Assembly: GCA_002633005.1 (NCBI GenBank)
Contig: NMRA01000146.1
Coordinates: 617,981 to 681,980 of the forward strand
Source: Phoronis australis
Lineage: Eukaryota; Phoronida; Phoronidae
Direction: 5' to 3'
DNA length: 64,000 nt
Part shown: positions 10,860-20,984 of the stretch, one piece after another
Position numbering within the stretch: position 1 is the first letter of the stretch
Layout: each line of letters begins with the position of its first letter
Notes under the pieces: generated by a model
Databases searched by the model: none
The model's input: only the letters and a program-made list of their open reading frames with translations
What the model was told of the DNA's origin: nothing
Position numbers and translations under genes: made by a program

Positions 10860-12320
10860 TTAGCGAATCTTTTTAACTTGACTTCATCGTATATACAATC
10901 AAGTAAAAAGGAGTTACTAACTGCAATGATATAATTATAAGAATACTTAAAAGTAATAGGTAGATTTAAAAGTGCAACAAGCTGGTGAAACTATGTAGAT
11001 TTTGAATTAATAGAAAACGACGTCATAGAAATATAGCGTCACTATGTCTTATTGCAACCCTCCCGTATCGGTTAAGCACCTAAAGGTTGCTTCTTTGTAA
11101 ATCTATCTGTTTGGCCCATACCCATTCCTTCTAGAATACCTGGCTCCTCTCCTCCTTGTACGAAGACATACCGTGGCAGAAACTACATCAGCGGAAATGA
11201 TCTTTCTTTTCCCAACGAGGACAAAGGCCTGTTTGGGTTGAAGTTTAGAAACTGCGTGGATCAGAGGCACATCTCAGAAATTATCATCTTTCTTCCTCAC
11301 TTGGTCTCTAAGTCGGTTCTCCTCAATATTTTTTTCTCTCTACACGGCACATATTTCGTTTTTAATGTTCCCAGACAGTGAATATAAGGTAATTTGCTAG
11401 AGAGGTGTGAAATATTGTAAAAAAGGCCAATTTTTGAGAATAAGGTTTGAGATATCCTCAATAAATGGAAAAATAATGACAAATGTTTAATTGAAGAAAC
11501 AGCAGTAAAGAACGCAGCACCAGATCCAACTACCCTTATTGCAGAAGATACAGACGAGTTGGTTATTTTGCGTTACCATGCTACTTAACAACAAATTCCA
11601 ATGTTCATGAAAGAGGCACCAAAGCAAGAGGAGAGTCTGGGACATCAAGAAACTACAGTTGTTCCTTGGTGCCGAAACTTGCTCAGTTTTACCATTTGCC
11701 ATGCCATAGGTGGTTGCAACACAACGTTACAACTGTTCGGTATTAGCAAAGGCTCACCCATTCAAGAAACTGCGTGATCGAGAATTCTGCAAAAACTCTA
11801 GTAAAAGTATTCACTAGACACATGCACCCGAAGCAAGACATATTGGAAGCTGGTAATAGTTGTATCTGTGCTTCATGGCGGTACTGCCTCTGGAAATTTG
11901 GATGACTTGCGATACAGGCGATTTGTGGATGAGGTGTCATACTAGCCACAGACCAAATACAGTCATTATCACCAACTTTCTACAGTAGCTATATTCCATA
12001 GCGCCGGGACATGTTATCAAGAGCAAGAGCGGTCAAGTTTCCATGGCAGTGGCCTAGACTCGCTGTACTAGGGATGGATGCTGGCAGGCAGAAAATTCAT
12101 TCCCACGAAGACAGACCAGTCAACGTCACCAGGGAACCTGCTGAAAGTAGTGAGATGCGCTTGCAAGAAGTTAGGGTTGCCATACTCGGTTGCATGATGA
12201 GAATACCGTGATTTTAGCTGCAGCAATTCATTCTCAGATTAGTTGTGTAAATGCTGGTTGATTGTATATAGATTCACTAGCATTTACAACCCACTGGAAG
12301 GGACACAGGCAGTGTGGATA
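10860..12320. other. Unassigned non-coding stretch
   Basis: Several short frames occur on both strands without recognisable domains or paired splice sites. No repeat shared with the rest of the window was noticed. Confidence 0.45.
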
Positions 12321-12550
12321 GTAGATCACGGAATTAATCGCAGAGAGTTATTTTCAATACAGCATATTTTTTCAGGAGGAGAATGATCCTTCAGTCCAGG
12401 CAAACCTGATGTTTTTGACCCAAATAAGTTTTTCATGAAACCATCTTGAGAATGGTCGTCGTAATCATCAAGAGCCAGACAAAAATTGTTGTAATGGACG
12501 TGCTGACCCAAAAAACTCAGGATATGACGTGTCTCTGGAATCTGAAGTTC

Positions 12551-13020
12551 TTACACGAAGCAACTATGTGATGGCCATCTTAGAAAATGGTGGAAGTAAT
12601 GACTAAACACTAAGTCTAAAAGGATTATTCGACCCAGAAAACCTATGATGCGACGTTTGAAGCAACACCACACACTAATTTGTTCGTGCAAAGTGTGCGA
12701 CTCAAGTAGATTTGGCGGCCATCTTGGAGAATGGTGGACGGTGACACCACAGACATGCAAAACGGTTTCTAATTGAACACCGTTTCTAATTGATTTGTTG
12801 ACCAACAAAACAACGTAAACCTTTTTGAATTTTTACTCTATCACATTCCACTCTTGAGTTATAGTGAGCATCAGAAAATCCGCCATCTCTAAAAACCTAA
12901 TTCCGACACTCCGATTCCGGTAGACTTTTTCCCAATAAGGGTTGTGAATGGATACGATTGATGCAATAAAACGTTCTGTTGCAATTTTCCGGGTTATCCG
13001 TAGAATGACTGGACTATTAA
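12551..13020. repeat. Dispersed GGCCAT repeat, copy A
   Basis: Two units containing GGCCATCTTGGAGAATGG or a close variant lie near 12572 and 12720. From about 12880 the sequence, including CTCCGATTCCGGTAGA and AGAATGACTGGACTAT, matches 18490-18640 in the same orientation. Frames open here on either strand are therefore better explained as repeat DNA than as genes. The arrangement suggests a rearranged MITE-like family. Confidence 0.6.
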
Positions 13021-14479
13021 ATACCCAGGCGTGGGCGTTGTTGGAAGTTGCGATTGCGTGCGCTGAAGTCGATATTTTCAAAGTACAATTACGCCTATGC
13101 TTAAGGTTGCAAAGTGAGATTTTGATATGCGTCTATCGAAAAAGCTTAACTCTCTGTGATAAAGTCATCTGTTTTCTTTTATAATCAACTTAACTCTTGA
13201 AATTTGTGCGGTAATACGACCGGCCGGTTTTTTTTTTCTTTGTTCTATTGAGCACGTCACGCGCCACCAAAAGTCGCGAGATTAATAGGCAGCTATTTGA
13301 TGTAAAATATCGCAATGTAGTTGTCCATGGTTATCTTCTTGAATCTTTATTTCATTTTGCACAGAACTGTTCTTTTCTGGTCTTGTCAAACACGCAATGC
13401 CAACTATTGCAGCATCTTTGAAGACATTCGCTTTCGCAAAGTAGCGTTGTTAGGGACGAAGGGATCTCGTAACTGAATAGAATGTTCACATAGTGGCGAA
13501 TGGTGTATCGTCGAACTTGGTGCCTTAGATTAAGCATTGTTATCAATATACTCATTGCATATAGTATGGTAAGAATACCATTGGCAGTTTTTATTGAATA
13601 AAGTTGTCACTATACAAATATGAATGACAAGTGAATGCTACAGGCTATGTAAAATGAAGACCATGAGATATAATATGCCTCAAAAATATACCCTACTTTT
13701 ACGATATATAAATTGTAATACTGGAAGTAGCAGTTGACAAGCATTAACGTGGAGGTTCTAGAAATATTTGTTTCATTGTATAGTTTAAGCCACTTCGTAA
13801 ATTCACATTGATTCCACGTAGTTTATTTTCATTATTTGGCTGATTTTAAAGGATATTAACACAGGCTTCAGTGAGTCTCTTCCATACCTTTTGAAGGGTG
13901 TGTTTATAAAGCGGTGTCCATTGCGTTTGATTTTTTGTTGATTTTATGAATGCTTTAACATTGGTCTCTTCTGATGAAGACCAGGAGCCCATCCTTACCT
14001 TGTGGAACTTCGAACCTGGCGGAAAAGAGACCTGCAGGCTTGGCTAGCCAGGCAAGGTTTAAAGTAAAGTGGGAAGAATGATGTGTTAATAGCACGAATT
14101 TTGAGGGCACTTTCTTGCCATGAAGGGGAGTCGGATATCAGTTCATAAATTGAGTTAAGCGAAACTGCAGACCTCCCTGCTCCAGCTTCATTGAATGAAG
14201 GATGATCTCAGTTAGAGAACATGTTTCACCGCATTGCTGTAACAAGAAGTCGATAACTATTTTTTATTTCAAAAGAATCCATCAGGTGCTGTCAGTAGAT
14301 GTTCCCGGTTATTTTTTCTCCGTCAGTGTTTGGGATTAAATGTAATATGCAAATATTGACAAGTTAAAAAAGTGCACACTACACCTTTCAATTAGAATGC
14401 CATCCTGATTTTGAAGTGGGTATTAAACGAATGAATTCCAGAAGTATATGGTAAATGTGTTTAATGACAAAACAAGATG
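13021..14479. other. Unassigned non-coding stretch
   Basis: AT-rich sequence without domains, clear exons or repeats shared elsewhere in the window. The frame at 14455-14658 on the plus strand is the shadow of the transposase pseudogene on the opposite strand. Confidence 0.45.
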
Positions 14480-15370
14480 AAGACCAAATAATTCAAACTA
14501 GTTTACTCAAAAGTCTACTTGAGCAGAGGTGGCAGGAAGTTGGTCCAGGCTGTACATATAAAAACATCTGCTCAATCAAATATGCCTCACTGAGTGGAAT
14601 TTTTCCTTGTAATACTCCATATTTCTGTATCTGTTCTATCTTCATCTCAACCACTTGACGGGTTCACGCAATATGCTGTTCGTTGAAAAACTCTTGTGAT
14701 GTCATCTGTCCTTGGCTTCTTATTCTAGGTGGGAGATTCAACCCTATACTAAAGCCCAATAAATCTCCAACTGTGAAACCTTTGTCAGCCATAATCACAT
14801 CTCCTGGCTCTAACAAAGGAAGAGAGTGTCATGTTCGGTGATCTGTTGGTTTAATGCTCGTCTTCCCAAAACGCGTGACACAAAGTTAACCATTCCGCTG
14901 GGAGTTACGCCTATTAGCAACTTAACAATATTACTGTGTTTGTAATCTGACCATGTCTGCCAATGAGCCATTAGGGAAGACGGTTTCTCATTAAAAACTC
15001 CTGTACAATGCACAACTGTTTGGGCATTGGGAAAGTCGACGAATGCCTGCGGCAAACTAAATAGCACCTGTTCACATGCTGTCCAGGGTATAAAAGAGTG
15101 GTCGAAAATGAAATTTAGCCATGTGTTCATGATTTTCGAAACAGCATAATCACTATTAAATAAACATATGTGGTGTCTGTGAAGTAGGGCCAGTCGCAAT
15201 CATAGGCAAACTCATCAATAGGTCGGACATTTCTTTGCTGTCCTGGTTTCTTGGCATTCTGCGGTGTGTACGGTTTTCGGCCGCTCAGTTCTTCTTCTCA
15301 CCATCCCAGTGAGTCGTTTTATCAGCACCATGCTTGACAAGAGTTTTGACTATTAAGAAGAGCATGTTCA
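14480..15370 (-). pseudogene. ISL2EU/Harbinger-like DDE transposase remnant
   Basis: The minus strand carries, in order, a segment ending RKPYTPQNAKKPGQQRN (about 15300-15200), a helix-rich block SKIMNTWLNFIFDHSF, FNEKPSSLMAHWQTWSDYKH, IVKLLIGVTPSGMVNFVSRV, GDVIMADKGFTVGDLL and SLNIPP-like LNLPPRIRS, then a C-terminal stretch to about 14500. This order is characteristic of DDE_Tnp_4 (IS5-like) transposases of the ISL2EU/PHIS group, which cut and paste DNA. The first catalytic Asp of the usual DCTE motif is replaced (HCTG). At least one frameshift (near 15200) and one in-frame stop (near 14670) interrupt the frame. The element's inverted repeats were not located. It is dead as a protein-coding gene. 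Confidence 0.85.
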
Positions 15371-15404
15371 AGTTAACAAAACCGGTGTTGAACCGTACAG
15401 CACA

Positions 15405-15650
15405 CATCACGAATTTTTGTCCGCCCGGTCGGAAATTGGTCGACGACTACCCATCGACCGGTCGGCAAATTAGCCAACAGGTCGGCTAAAAATTAGCCGA
15501 CCGGCAGCCGCCCGCAGTGCCGACTCATAAGGCGACTCCCCAGCCGACCCTTCAGCCGACCCTTCAGCCGACCCTTCAGCCGACCGGCGATCAGCCGACC
15601 CTTCAGCCGACCGGCCATCAGCCGACCAGCTGGTCGGCTGCTATTTTCAG
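15405..15650. repeat. GC-rich GGTCGGCTGA / CAGCCGACC tandem repeat
   Basis: A GC-rich island carries CAGCCGACCCTT three times in tandem from about 15541 plus many GGTCGG and CCGACC copies in both orientations, so parts can self-pair. A related block with GTCGGCACTTGGGTCGG lies at 33645-33760. It lies directly beyond the transposase pseudogene and could be part of the same or a different MITE. Confidence 0.8.
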
Positions 15651-15659
15651 GCAGGAGTA

Positions 15660-16660
15660 GCAGTTGCGTAATAGGTTGTCAGGCTGATGCCACTTTGCAT
15701 GTCGATGCATATTCGTCTAAGCAAAGGGTCAAATAAATTAACCTAGTTTTACTCTCTCGGCTACATGAGTTTTCGTCGTTGTTTAACACCACTAATTCGA
15801 AGTTTGAAGGCAAGCGGTACTAGTAAACATTGGATTATGGACAATGCAACAAGTTTTGGATGAAAAACGTGAAAGTTTTCTTAAATTTTATCTTTAATTT
15901 GACTCGTGACGTTAACAAGATGTATTAGATTGGTTGCTTCCCGGTCAATACAACGCTGTAGTCATTTTGTAAACGCAGCTATTTTAAGAGTCTTCGCCGC
16001 AATTGATTTTGTTTGTGTAACGCCAAACTGCATCCTTGTGCGTTTTTTAAGTTAGTCACCGGTCTCCTATCACGCGCTCATGATGATGGATTAGTGAGTG
16101 AGTTGTTACACCGCGAAGAGCTCTCACCCGGGGATTTCATTATCATAGTATTGACCCTTGCAGTACAGACGCGAAATTCACGGTCCAGTATGCCCTAAAC
16201 TCACGGACTTCGATGGCTCTAACTTCGAAATCATATCATGTCACAGTCTGCATGGCACCATTTATACTTGAGCATGCCGGCAAGGAAAGTAGCCACAGTG
16301 CACTCTGTGTATCTCCCATTTCGAAACCTCAAGTTAAACCTCCTGTTGTTTTAATGCTTTTCATGAGCATTTGTTCAATTACAAGGTCTTATCTCATTAT
16401 GACAAGCTTGCTCAGAATCTGTCACTTTGTTTGTTGGCCGTAGACGTCTGGACCGGTGTCTTTGAGTTGCTACGTCTGCTTCAGTCAAGTATATGCATGA
16501 AGATTTTGCATAAGAGTTTTGACCAGCAAGTATATCTATGAAGATTTTGCTTAAGAGTTTTGACCAGCAGCGCAAAGTAAGGCAACATTTCAAAAACTAC
16601 TTTTAGGTGAAGCTGAGCCAATCTGACATTATTTCTGCTTTTAAAAAAAGTCGAAGGATG
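15660..16660. other. Unassigned non-coding stretch
   Basis: Short overlapping frames on both strands without recognisable features. A direct duplication of AAGATTTTGC.TAAGAGTTTTGACCAGCA occurs at about 16500 and 16540. Confidence 0.45.
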
Positions 16661-16670
16661 TCAATCATCT

Positions 16671-17538
16671 TCATAAACTGTAGTCAAAGACTAATGATTG
16701 GACTTTGCATGTACAAGTCTGATTTATGTGCTCCGATTTTTTATGGATACCCACAAGACACTCCGACGAGCATACATCGTCGCTCACAGACGTCATGCCA
16801 GCAATAAGATCATCATACCGCTTCAAACCAGCTCTCACATCCTCATGAAGAATATCATTGGGCATTGATTCTTCTGACGAACTATTCTCTGTCACTGTGG
16901 ATTCTGAAGACCTGTACTCTGATTCAGTCGTTTTGGAATATACCAATGGCAGTAGGTCGGAAACCAGAAGTGAACTCTCGTGAGGGCATTCCACTGTAAT
17001 CCAAGGATCAGAATCGGAAGACACTGGCTGAGCATGGCATGCCCCATAGTATACATCTAGTTATGTGATCAGTTGGGATGTCTGAAATGTCTGAAGAATC
17101 TGTCTCCATATTCTGACGAGCCAAAATTTGTGTACAAGCATTGAACTGTTCCACCTCTTGGCATGTAATTTGTGTGTTCTGTATTGGTGACGTTCCGTGG
17201 AATTTCTGAAGAACCTGAATATATTTCTTCATTGGTTTTGGATTGGCGTTACTTGATCTCTCAATATTTGGAAGTGGGGTGTTGAATGTTCTGACTTTTA
17301 TGATATCATTCAGTGCTGAGTCTATCAACATATGCCCCCTCACTACTCTATCCACACTTTTTCCATTTGGCATGAGGATCACACTGCTTGATACATACAC
17401 CGTCTCAAGAACTTGTTGAAGCCCTCTGCTTGCCATTACGTATCCAATACATTCCAGAAAATCCATCTCAGTATGAAATCTTCCAAGCCTGGCTAAGAAC
17501 AAGTGACTGCAGATCACTATCGTTTTGTTTGCAGGCAA
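16671..17538 (-). pseudogene. ORF of an unnamed dispersed family (GxFH...RGH motif)
   Basis: The minus strand encodes a 176-residue frame (17538-17008) with GRFHTEMDFLECIGYVMASR, a segment LETVYVSSSVILMPNGKSVD and VVRGHMLIDSALNDII. I recall this pattern (small residue, FH, a G-rich helix, LSGK- or NGK-like, RAxRGH) from many uncharacterised, repeated proteins in marine invertebrate genomes; I know of no assigned function. A second frame (17024-16671), acidic and Ser-rich, follows with a small overlap in another phase and could be its continuation after a frameshift. It lacks a clear start and upstream domains, so it is treated as a fragment, probably of a mobile element. Confidence 0.5.
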
Positions 17539-17539
17539 T

Positions 17540-18095
17540 ACTTTCCTCTAAAATCAGTTACCTATGTTCATAAAAAGCATGCATATTAAACAAATTGTGG
17601 GTCCTAACAATTAAGATTTAATTAATAACTTTTTGTTACACAATCCTATTTGCTTTTCATCAAATTCAGGTGAAATCAGCAGCCAATTCTCAATACATGC
17701 CGGCAGCAGACGAAATCGATGCTTGGGAACAAGTAATAATATCTCCAATAGCAGAGAAAAAGCCACTTCCTGCCCAATTTTATTGAGGGTTTGTATAATG
17801 AATAAGCCAATAACTCCACCAGAATAAATATTTTTCTAACAAATATTACTTTTGATAACTCAAATGAATATATTTTACAGAAAAATAATTGAGTTTGTGA
17901 AACTTATGAAAGTTTAACTGAAGCCTTTTTCTGAAAAACACACCAATGTTATGTTATATAATCCAAAATGTGATTAAAATTCTAGATTTAGTATATCAAT
18001 CTTAAAAACAAATTGTAGACACAATCAACTCATTAACCCTGACTGCAGACTGTAAGATGTTTCTGTGTAAATTCGTATCAGGTTACAAACAAAGT
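17540..18095. other. Unassigned AT-rich stretch
   Basis: No reading frame with recognisable content and no repeat shared within the window. Confidence 0.5.
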
Positions 18096-18099
18096 TTGC

Positions 18100-18645
18100 A
18101 GAACGTAGATGCGGTAAATTGGGGTTTGTGAATTGGCAGCCATTTTGGCGGCCATTTTGTCAGCCATCTTGATTTTTTTCTCGCAAACCAGTGAACAATT
18201 GTAAGGTCCACATATTTTAAAGTGTTTAACTTACAAAAGAAAAAACTTTTTTCCATTTTCAGGGCAAAATATAAAAGAAATCTTGCAACGTGTACCAAAT
18301 TGTCCTTTCGGCCGCCATTTTGTCGGCCATATTGGTTTTATTTTAAGGCAAATTGGCATCTTTTATGGGTATGCCTGTTATGAAAAGTATATAATCAATG
18401 ACAAACTTGATTGCTTGATTTTTAGCTGTTTCATAAGAGTAATATGCCAGAAAACAGTAATCACCGGTTTTGTCGGCCATTTTTTCCGCCATCTTGAAAA
18501 ACCGACTTCCGCTACTCCGATTTCGGTAGAATTTTTTTCTGACACCAAGGGATGTTTGAAGATGCCATTTATGCAAAAAAAACTTCTGTTGCAATTTTTT
18601 CTAGGTTGGGCCCTCTGGAGCCCTAGAATGACTGGACTATAGTTC
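18100..18645. repeat. Dispersed GGCCAT repeat, copy B, three internal units
   Basis: GGCCATTTTGTCGGCCAT or a close variant occurs near 18147, 18310 and 18472, giving an imperfect tandem of about 165 bp. The right end from 18490 (CTCCGATTTCGGTAGA ... AGAATGACTGGACTAT) matches 12880-13020. Long frames open on both strands here are by-products of the repeat. A non-autonomous element is likely, but its terminal repeats were not resolved. Confidence 0.65.
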
Positions 18646-18689
18646 CAGAGACTGGGTCACTTCACATGTCCTTTTAAAAATTAATTTCG

Positions 18690-18965
18690 TTTCAGTCAAT
18701 AACTTTTTTCTTAATAGAAACATAACGTAAGCCACAAACCAGTTTGTCCCACCGAGCTTGATCCGGAAATTCGCCGAATTCAAAGTATCTAGACAACTGT
18801 TTCAACCCGACGATGAAATCTCCAATTGTTTCCTCCGGTGTTTGTTCCACCTTTTAAAACGATACCGCTAGGTCATCACAATCGTACCTGGTTCGTAGTA
18901 TTTACGCAGCTTTGACACTAGTTCTGCGGATTCCACGTCCTCCGGTTTCTTCGGGAAGCAGATAT
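18690..18965 (-). pseudogene. Ty3/Gypsy gag fragment
   Basis: Translating the minus strand across one or two frame changes gives EDVESAELVSKLRKYYEPG, then QTPEETIGDFIVGLKQLSRY, FEFGEFPDQARWDKLVCGLR. This is the familiar capsid-like region of Ty3/Gypsy gag proteins: a long helix, ESVxxFxxxLxxLAxxCxFG, and LRDRLVCGL. A stop and a frameshift near 18860 break it, and no protease or RT follows. It is an isolated scrap of an old element. Confidence 0.65.
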
Positions 18966-20003
18966 CTGACAGCACACCGTAGGAACAGCATCAATATTTA
19001 CCAGAGAAGTCGCTTTCTGTCTATCAACCTACACACCATTGGCCTAAACAAAAGTTTAGAAACCAGCATGTTACAGCGAAAAACGTTCGGTTTTGATATC
19101 AAATGTCCCCAAATGTCCGACGAGAAATCCCATCCTTGTCGGCAGTGCTGGATAGTAGGATAGTGAACGATAAGAAAGACGGAAAACCTTATCTGTTGTA
19201 AAGCCATTTTGTACGTATTACCGGCAAACATATGACAAGGGAGGTAATTACAAGTAGCGACAAATCACACAAGGCAGCACTAAAGAAACCAATATTTAAC
19301 AAATATTCCTTGAACGAGCACCCCAATTTGGCCTCACTGAAACAAAAAGTCCGAATAAAGGAGACAAATGTCCGCAGAATTCACGAAGGAGGAAGTCGGC
19401 AGGCCTGAAACAGTGGCTGCGTTTTTTAGTGGCCTCGTTCCACGTTGATTTATTGCAGTATATAAGGTCCAAGTACCGAACAATTCGATTCCCCCTATAT
19501 TTTAGGCAGAGTGGGCGCATGTTGTATGATGCTAATTGCAAGCCGACGACAAAATCAGTCAACAATAAAGTTTGAATTTGCAAAACCACGACCTCTAGGG
19601 TTGTCAAATGTACTCACGATTACAAAGGAAGTTACTGTTGAATGACTTTGAACAGTGTTTCAATGCGGAAATAATTTTTAAACTTAAGAGCAAAACAAAT
19701 GCCCAATACAATAAATGGAAACTGAGATTCGTAGTTGAAGAGAATGGCGCCTAATCTGAGATATTCCAAAGGAAATTATTGGAATTGCGAAGCAGGGATG
19801 GATCGCATAACACTTCAAAGTTATCAGCTGGATAAGTTTGATTGTTATATCACTTCAGGTTCATTGTTCAACAACAACGACGTGACGCGTGATATTGCGA
19901 CGTCATTGTTGCTATATGGCGTATTTATTTTATGATATTTTACACGTGAAGCGCGCCAAATGCTTAGCTGAGACGCGCAACTTCATCTTCACTTAAATAA
20001 ATT
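18966..20003. other. Unassigned stretch upstream of the signal-peptide exon
   Basis: No domain was recognised. The sequence immediately before 20004 would contain the promoter if that exon is the first of its gene, but no TATA box or initiator can be picked out with confidence. Confidence 0.4.
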
Positions 20004-20079
20004 ATGGAAAGTAGATTTACATGTGTGCTCATCAGTTTCATTCTTACATGGTTTTCGAAGCCAAGTGCTGCCGCGAAAA
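20004..20079 (+). CDS. Candidate first coding exon with signal peptide
   Basis: An ATG at 20004 opens a 25-codon frame with MESR, a hydrophobic core FTCVLISFILTWF, then a small-residue cleavage-like tail SKPSAAAK. It ends in AAAA followed by GTAAGT, a near-consensus donor, and leaves phase 1. Signal peptide followed by a phase-1 intron is the usual start of modular secreted or membrane proteins. In-frame stops lie close upstream. The downstream exons cannot be traced. The FN3 exon at 46314 has compatible phase and strand, but 26 kb of transposon-filled sequence separates them, so linkage is speculative. Confidence 0.45.
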
Positions 20080-20389
20080 GTAAGTAGTAAGAAGCTAGTT
20101 GTATGGAGAGTATGTATCGTTAAAATATGTAGGGAACAACAATGTGTTCAGCTCCAATACACCTCGAAATTTCACATCACCGGGGTAATTCTGCTTGTCA
20201 TCTCGTCGTGAAACCTAAAAACACAAGACCGGCGGGGTCCCTGTAAAATCTGTTAGTAAAGCGAAACTCACCTTACCCGTTGTTAAAATCAATCTATGTT
20301 CAGTAAAAGCCATTTTTACATAACCATCCGTCTTTTCATAAATTATGAACAAAAGATTGCAAAATCCGACATACTTGCATCTATTTTAC

Positions 20390-20545
20390 TGCTTGTGCGA
20401 CGCAGCACTGAAAACAAGTGGCGGGCTATAGAACATAGCCCCCCTGCAGTGCAACGTCCATACACCATGGGCGTCGCAGCACTGAAAAAAGTGGGGTCTT
20501 TAGCCCCGAAGCCCCCTATGGTTCGCCGTCCATGTACTGTCTAGT
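20390..20545. repeat. Dispersed repeat with GCAGCACTGAAAA motif
   Basis: GACGCAGCACTGAAAA and GTCGCAGCACTGAAAAAAGT occur about 70 bp apart, each followed by GGGCT..AGCCCC-like hairpins. The reverse complement of the same motif pair is found at 57845-57965. It is a short interspersed repeat of unknown class. Confidence 0.55.
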
Positions 20546-20984
20546 AGAACGAAACAAAATAATTTCAGAACCCAAAGTCTTCCAATAGTAGAACTCCTGG
20601 CGTTGTGAGTCATTCTGACAATGATAGAAGTCGTGTTATCGCCAATTTCAAACTTTAGTGCTGACCGATTTTGTCGTCTGGTTGCAGCATATAGTTAATC
20701 CGAAAATACTGGGATTCTACAAACTAAGATGAAATATCAAACAGGTTTGGTTTTTTATTAGATTATGTTAAATGAATTAAATAGAAATGAATTCGGAAAA
20801 CATGATTTAAGTATATTTAGGATTGAGTTTATTAATAGAGTTGAACTTAAAAACAGTTGAGTTTCTTTTTCACAATTTTTGCCCTTTCGTCCACTCGTAC
20901 GTATATGGAGGGAGGAGCAGAAGGAGAAAAATTATGGAAAAAGAAAACCAACCCTCTAATTAACAATTGTAGTTGCTTCTGCAT

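Noticed and set aside
14455-14658. Plus-strand frame of 67 codons
   Set aside because: Antisense to the C-terminal part of the ISL2EU-like transposase.
18283-18642. 119-codon plus-strand frame
   Set aside because: It lies wholly in the GGCCAT dispersed repeat and overlaps an equally open frame on the other strand.
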